DNA from: Babylonia areolata
Taxonomy: Eukaryota > Mollusca > Gastropoda > Neogastropoda > Buccinidae
DNA: 64,000 nt
Assembly (NCBI RefSeq): GCF_041734735.1
Contig: NC_134891.1
Location: forward strand, 10,182,069 to 10,246,068
Reading direction: 5' to 3'
Shown: piece by piece, positions 60,471-64,000 of the stretch
Layout: every line of letters begins with the position of its first letter
How positions within the stretch are numbered: the first letter of the stretch is position 1
The notes under the pieces: generated by a model
What the model saw: the letters and a program-made list of their open reading frames with translations, nothing else
Databases searched by the model: none
Told to the model about the DNA's origin: nothing
Position numbers and translations under genes: made by a program

Positions 60471-62440
60471 GAAATTTGTACACACTGACCAAAACAAAAC
60501 CAATCAGCCTTACCCCCTACAAGCCTAAGGGCAACTCACACACTGACGAAAACAGAAAACCAATCAGCCTTACCTCCTGAATACCACAGGGAACTTGTAC
60601 ACACTGACGAAAACAGAAAACCAATCAGCCTTATTCAGGGAACCTGTACACACTGACGAAAACAGAAAACCAATCAGCCTTACCTCCTGAATACCACAGG
60701 GAACCTGTACACACTGACGAAAACAGAAAACCAATCAGCCTTACCTCCTGAATACCACAGGGTACTTGTACACACTGACGAAAACAGAAAACCAATCAGC
60801 CTTATTCAGGGTACTTGTACACACTGACGAAAACAGAAAACCAATCAGCCTTACCTCCTGAATACCACAGGGAACTTGTACACACTGACGAAAACAGAAA
60901 ACCAATCAGCCTTATTCAGGGTACTTGTACACACTGACGAAAACAGAAAACCAATAGGAGGAGTTTGTATTATACTCCATGTTTGGTGTTAAATATACTT
61001 ACCATGTCAAACTGATGCAAACTAGGCCTATTGGTTTGCTCTGCTTGGCCAAATTTCGCGCGGCTAACAGTGAAAAGACGGGCCCACCGCTCTCAGCCAG
61101 CCTTATTCAGGGTACTTGTACACACTGACGAAAACAGAAAACCAATCAGCCTTATTCAGGGTACTTGTACACACTGACGAAAACAGAAAACCAATCAGCC
61201 TTACCTCCTGAATACCAGAGGGAACCTGTACACACTGACAAAAACAGAAAACCAATCAGCCTTACCTCCTGAATACCAGAGGGAACTTGTACACACTGAC
61301 AAAAACAGAAAACCAATCAGCCTTACCTCCTGAATACCACAGGGAACTTGTACACACTGACGAAAACAGAAAACCAATCAGCCTTACCTCCTGAATACCA
61401 CAGGGAACCTGTACACACTGACGAAAACAGAAAACCAATCAGCCTTACCTCCTGAATACCACAGGGAACTTGTACACACTGACGAAAACAGAAAACCAAT
61501 CAGCCTTACCTCCTGAATACCACAGGGAACTTGTACACACTGACGAAAACAGAAAACCAATCAGCCTTATTCAGGGAACCTGTACACACTGACGAAAACA
61601 GAAAACCAATCAGCTTTACCCCCTGAGTGAATGCTGGAAGAAACTCATACACACTGACCAAAACAGAAAAAAACTAATACGCCCTACCACTGAATAGTGA
61701 ATGCCAGAAGAAACTTGTACACACTGTCCAAAAAAACAAACAAACAAAAAAAAAACCCAATGAGCCTAAGCCCCCAAATTCCTGAGGGTAATTTACACAC
61801 ACTGATGAAAACAGAAAATGAATCAGCCTTATCCCCTGAATACCAAAGGAAACTCATACACACTGACCAGAACAAAATGAATCAGCCTCACCCCCTGCAT
61901 GCCAGAAGAAACTTGTACACACTGTGAAAAAAAACAAAAAAAACCCCAATGATCCTTAGCCCCAAAATTCCTGAGGGTGACTTATACACACTGATGAAAA
62001 CAGAAAAACGAATCAGCCTTACCCCTGAATACCAGAAGAAACTCATACACACTGACCAAAACATAAAACCAATGAGCCTTAACCCCTGAATACCAGAAGA
62101 AACTCACACACTGACCAAAACATAAAACCAATGAGCCTTAACCCCTGAATACCAGAAGAAACTCATACATACTGACCAAAACATAAAACCAATGAGCCTT
62201 ACCCCCTGAATACCAGAAGAAACTCATACATACTGACCAAAACATAAAACCAATGAGCCTTAACCCCTAAATACCAGAAGAAACTCACATACTGACCAAA
62301 ACATAAAACCAATCAGCCTTAACCCCTGAATACCAGAAGAAACTCATACACACTGACAAAAACATAAAACCAATCAGCCTTACCCCCTGAATGCCAGAAG
62401 AAACTCGTACACACTGACCAAAACAGAAAACCAATCAGCC
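60470..62440 (-). repeat. 61-bp minisatellite derived from the gene's own exon end and 5' splice site
   Basis: On the minus strand each full unit reads TGTGTACAAGTTCCCTGTGG, then TATTCAGGAGGTAAGGCTGA and TTGGTTTTCTGTTTTCGTCAG. This matches the end of the RING exon (GAATTTCCCTCAGGCATTCA, GGGG) and the first bases of the intron (GTAAGGCTGATTGGTTTTC). The period is 61 bp (for example 62442 and 62381). Roughly 30 units are present; several are shortened by about 15 bp with loss of the donor-like GGTAAG, and several close to the exon carry GGTTAAGG instead. One foreign insertion interrupts it at 60957-61097. Confidence 0.93.
60957..61097 (-). other. Unclassified 141-bp insertion inside the minisatellite, exon-like
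   Basis: Non-repeat sequence breaks the array. On the gene's sense strand it holds an acceptor-like CTTTTCACTGTTAG, a 61-nt segment (61003-61063, from CCGCGCGAAATTTGGCC to GTTTGACATG), and then the perfect donor GTAAGTATATTT. At its other end GGAGT and ACTCC form a short inverted repeat. No coding, SINE head or known family is recognised. Confidence 0.6.
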
Positions 62441-62444
62441 TTAC

Positions 62445-63316
62445 CCCCTGAATGCCTGAGGGAAATTCGTAATCAATGATGATCTGCCCACAGTTTTCGA
62501 AGCCTGGCAAGCTCTGGGAACAGCGCCTGGCGGTCATGGTTCCGCGCGGCTGGTTCCCGGTGATCATGCCGTACAGCGTGTTGCAGCTGGGGCACACCGG
62601 CTTGTGGTGCCGGAAACTGGCCTCGATGCACTCCCTGCAGAAGGAGTGGCCGCACTTGTCCAGCTTCTTGGGATCCGTCATGACGTCCAGACAGATGCTG
62701 CACGTCTCTTCTTCTTCTTCTTCTTCTTCATCGTCATTCTCGTCAGCATCTTCGGATTCCCCGTCTCCTTCTCCCAAATGCTCATCGTCATGGTTGACAA
62801 ACTCAAACTCCTCACAGTCCATGTCCTCCTCATCTTCTGGCTGTGATGCTTTGACTGGAAAACTCTCCAGAGTCAGACCCTTCAGGATCAGGTCCACGTT
62901 GGACATGTCCCCAGGAGCAGAGGCTGGAGGTCCGCCTGCCGGGGCCGGGGCAGCTCCCCGAGGTGACGATCTGGTCGGTCCAGAAAAGGTCTGAGCAGCT
63001 TTCCCACTTCTTGGAGCTGACCCACGTTTCCTGTCTCTGGAGGACGTGGAAGAGGAGGATGGTGGTCTGCCCTGAGTGGCAGCACTGCCAGACTTGCAGG
63101 CAGCGTGCTGGACAACTCCGTTGGGCATCGCCCTCAGCTTCTCCTCCAGCTTGGACACCATGGGCTGGAAAGCCTCCTTGCGGACGTACAGGATGATGTC
63201 CTTCAGGTGGTGGTGGTGGTGGTGGTGGTGGGGCTTGGGGTCGTTGTTCACCTTGAAGGTGGTGAGGGCCTGGGCCAGCACCTCTGCTGCCACCTCTATG
63301 GAGGCCCCTGCCTGAC
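62445..63316 (-). CDS. Deltex-family E3 ligase: macrodomain end, acidic linker, RING, start of DTC
   Basis: 872-nt exon (phase 1 in, phase 0 out), acceptor AGTGCTTCTTGCAG and donor GTAAGG. It starts QAGASIEVAAEVLAQALTTF, the last helix-strand part of a macrodomain, with an 8-His loop (CAC/CAT repeat, 63211-63233) before LKDIILYVRKEAFQ. A Ser/Arg/Pro-rich stretch follows (SSSSTSSRDRKRGSAP), then an acidic run (EDADENDDEEEEEEEE). The C3HC4 RING has CSICLDVMTDPKKLDKCGHS with FCRECIEASF and CPSC, for E2 binding. The DTC starts LYGMITGNQPRGTMTARR, SLPGFENCGQIIIDYEF and PSGIQG. As with other Deltex proteins, it should transfer ubiquitin and bind ADP-ribose. Reading on into the intron gives a spurious extension through the repeats. 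Confidence 0.95.
63210..63233 (-). repeat. Trinucleotide (CAC/CAT) repeat coding for eight His
   Basis: On the sense strand CAC/CAT codons give eight His between a macrodomain helix and the next strand. A repeat-generated loop insertion; length variation would be in frame. Confidence 0.9.
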
Positions 63317-63896
63317 CTGCAAGAAGCACTCGCCAGTCAGAGACCTTCTATACAGTGACCGTCACTAACTCAACTGCTGTCCCTCAATGTTTACTTTGAT
63401 GGACCAACAAGACAGGTCACTGCAAGTATCATTCTCGTCTCGTAATCGTCTATTTTGTACAAGTACAGATAGGTCACTACAATGTTATCCTTATCTCTTT
63501 CAATTGATCATTCTGGCACTAGTGGGTCACAGTTAAATATGTGTAGTTAAACATCTATTTTGCAAAGTATTTCATGTGCTAACCAACTGGCATTAACAAT
63601 TACACTCACCTTTATAATCATACTCTTCACAAGCACAGGCATTAATTTGTGCAACATGTATATATAATACAAACACACAGAGGCATACCCTACACAAATG
63701 ATGCAGACATATATGCACACATACACATGTATGCAAACACACACACATACAACGATACACAAATACGAGCATACACACACACACACACAAAGAGACACAA
63801 ACAAACACTCACATACACACACACACACATGCTCACACACACATACACACACTGCTATCATTCAGTCCAACCAGCCAGCACTGTGAACACACTCAC
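63317..63896 (-). other. Intron of the Deltex-like gene within the macrodomain
   Basis: Donor GTGAGT at 63891-63896, acceptor at 63317-63318, phase 1. It is rich in CA/CATA repeats at about 63660-63850. No other content is recognised. Confidence 0.85.
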
Positions 63897-64000
63897 CACT
63901 CCCCAGCAGAGGCAAAGCCAGTGAGGAGCGACCCTGGTTGTTGGCCGCCTTGAACAGGTGGTAGTACAGCACCTTCATGCTCTTCAACCACTCCTGCTGA
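63897..64000 (-). CDS. Deltex-family E3 ligase: macrodomain exon (partial)
   Basis: The window ends inside this exon. On the minus strand it encodes QEWLKSMKVLYYHLFKAANN, QGRSSLALPLLGSG and a split Gly codon with donor GTGAGT. The pattern of a long helix, A-N--G--S-ALP--GSG and then a further helix is the second half of a macrodomain, with ALPLLGSG matching the ALPxxGTG phosphate-binding loop that holds ADP-ribose. Joined to the next exon it continues GSGQAGASIEVAAEVL. The start of the gene and any further domains are beyond the window. Confidence 0.85.

Noticed and set aside
60995-61003. ATACTTACC resembling the 5' end of U1 snRNA
   Set aside because: Only nine bases match, as the complement of a consensus splice donor must. 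The following sequence is unlike U1.
62319-62444. C-terminal extension of the RING exon reading VRLIGFLFW... into the repeats
   Set aside because: This is intron read-through. The donor GTAAGG at 62444 and the phase match with the exon at 59236-59453, which restores a complete DTC, show the true exon end.
62476-62994. 172-residue plus-strand open frame opposite the RING exon
   Set aside because: Shadow of the minus-strand coding exon. It has no motif; its Ser run is the complement of the acidic Glu run.

Overview
This is animal nuclear DNA: an intron-rich, AT-leaning window full of microsatellites, minisatellites and short tRNA-derived SINEs. I think it is from a mollusc, most likely a gastropod (caenogastropod-like). 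That rests on recollection of the three SINE families, which resemble elements common in such genomes; no search was possible. Three genes can be supported by splice sites and protein motifs.

(1) About 1-22,844, plus strand: the 3' part of a C2H2 zinc-finger transcription-factor gene. Its main feature is a tandem array of nine alternative-looking exons (the first cut by the window edge). Each whole exon is exactly 84 nt, phase 1-1, and encodes one finger with the near-invariant helix FKQKQHL(D/E)(K/R)H. These are followed by a tenth 84-nt finger exon joined through a classic GEKPY linker, a last finger exon (111 nt), two low-complexity Ser/Thr/Asp and basic exons (20.2 and 21.2 kb), and a Gln-rich terminal exon ending at 22,844. 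The phases let any finger exon be included, skipped or strung together without losing frame, and the 7-residue inter-finger spacing is kept in every combination. I did not recognise the gene by name.

(2) 40,839-41,505, plus strand: a two-exon, 75-codon ortholog of ZNF706 (small SERF/4F5-like plus C2H2 protein), with a probable spliced 3' UTR ending near 42.55 kb.

(3) 56,480 to beyond 64,000, minus strand: the 3' half of a Deltex-family E3 ubiquitin ligase. It carries the end of a macrodomain, an acidic linker, a C3HC4 RING and a complete Deltex C-terminal (DTC) domain over four exons. All three visible junctions are consistent in phase. The macro-RING-DTC order combines in one chain what vertebrates split between PARP9 and DTX3L. 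Its first DTC intron is filled by about 2 kb of a 61-bp minisatellite that is a tandem copy of the gene's own exon end and 5' splice site.

Between the genes: 22.8-26.5 kb is 3' UTR or downstream DNA with a LINE remnant (24.7-25.4 kb) and a full SINE. 26.5-40.8 kb is mostly empty of genes, with SINE pieces and a possible non-coding first exon of the ZNF706-like gene near 35.2 kb. 42.6-56.4 kb is intergenic, with 48-, 69- and 71-bp minisatellites, several SINE C copies, and one coding-like exon remnant at 51.2-51.3 kb with a SINE inserted at its acceptor site. No rRNA, true tRNA gene, CRISPR, retrovirus-like element or bacterial feature was seen.
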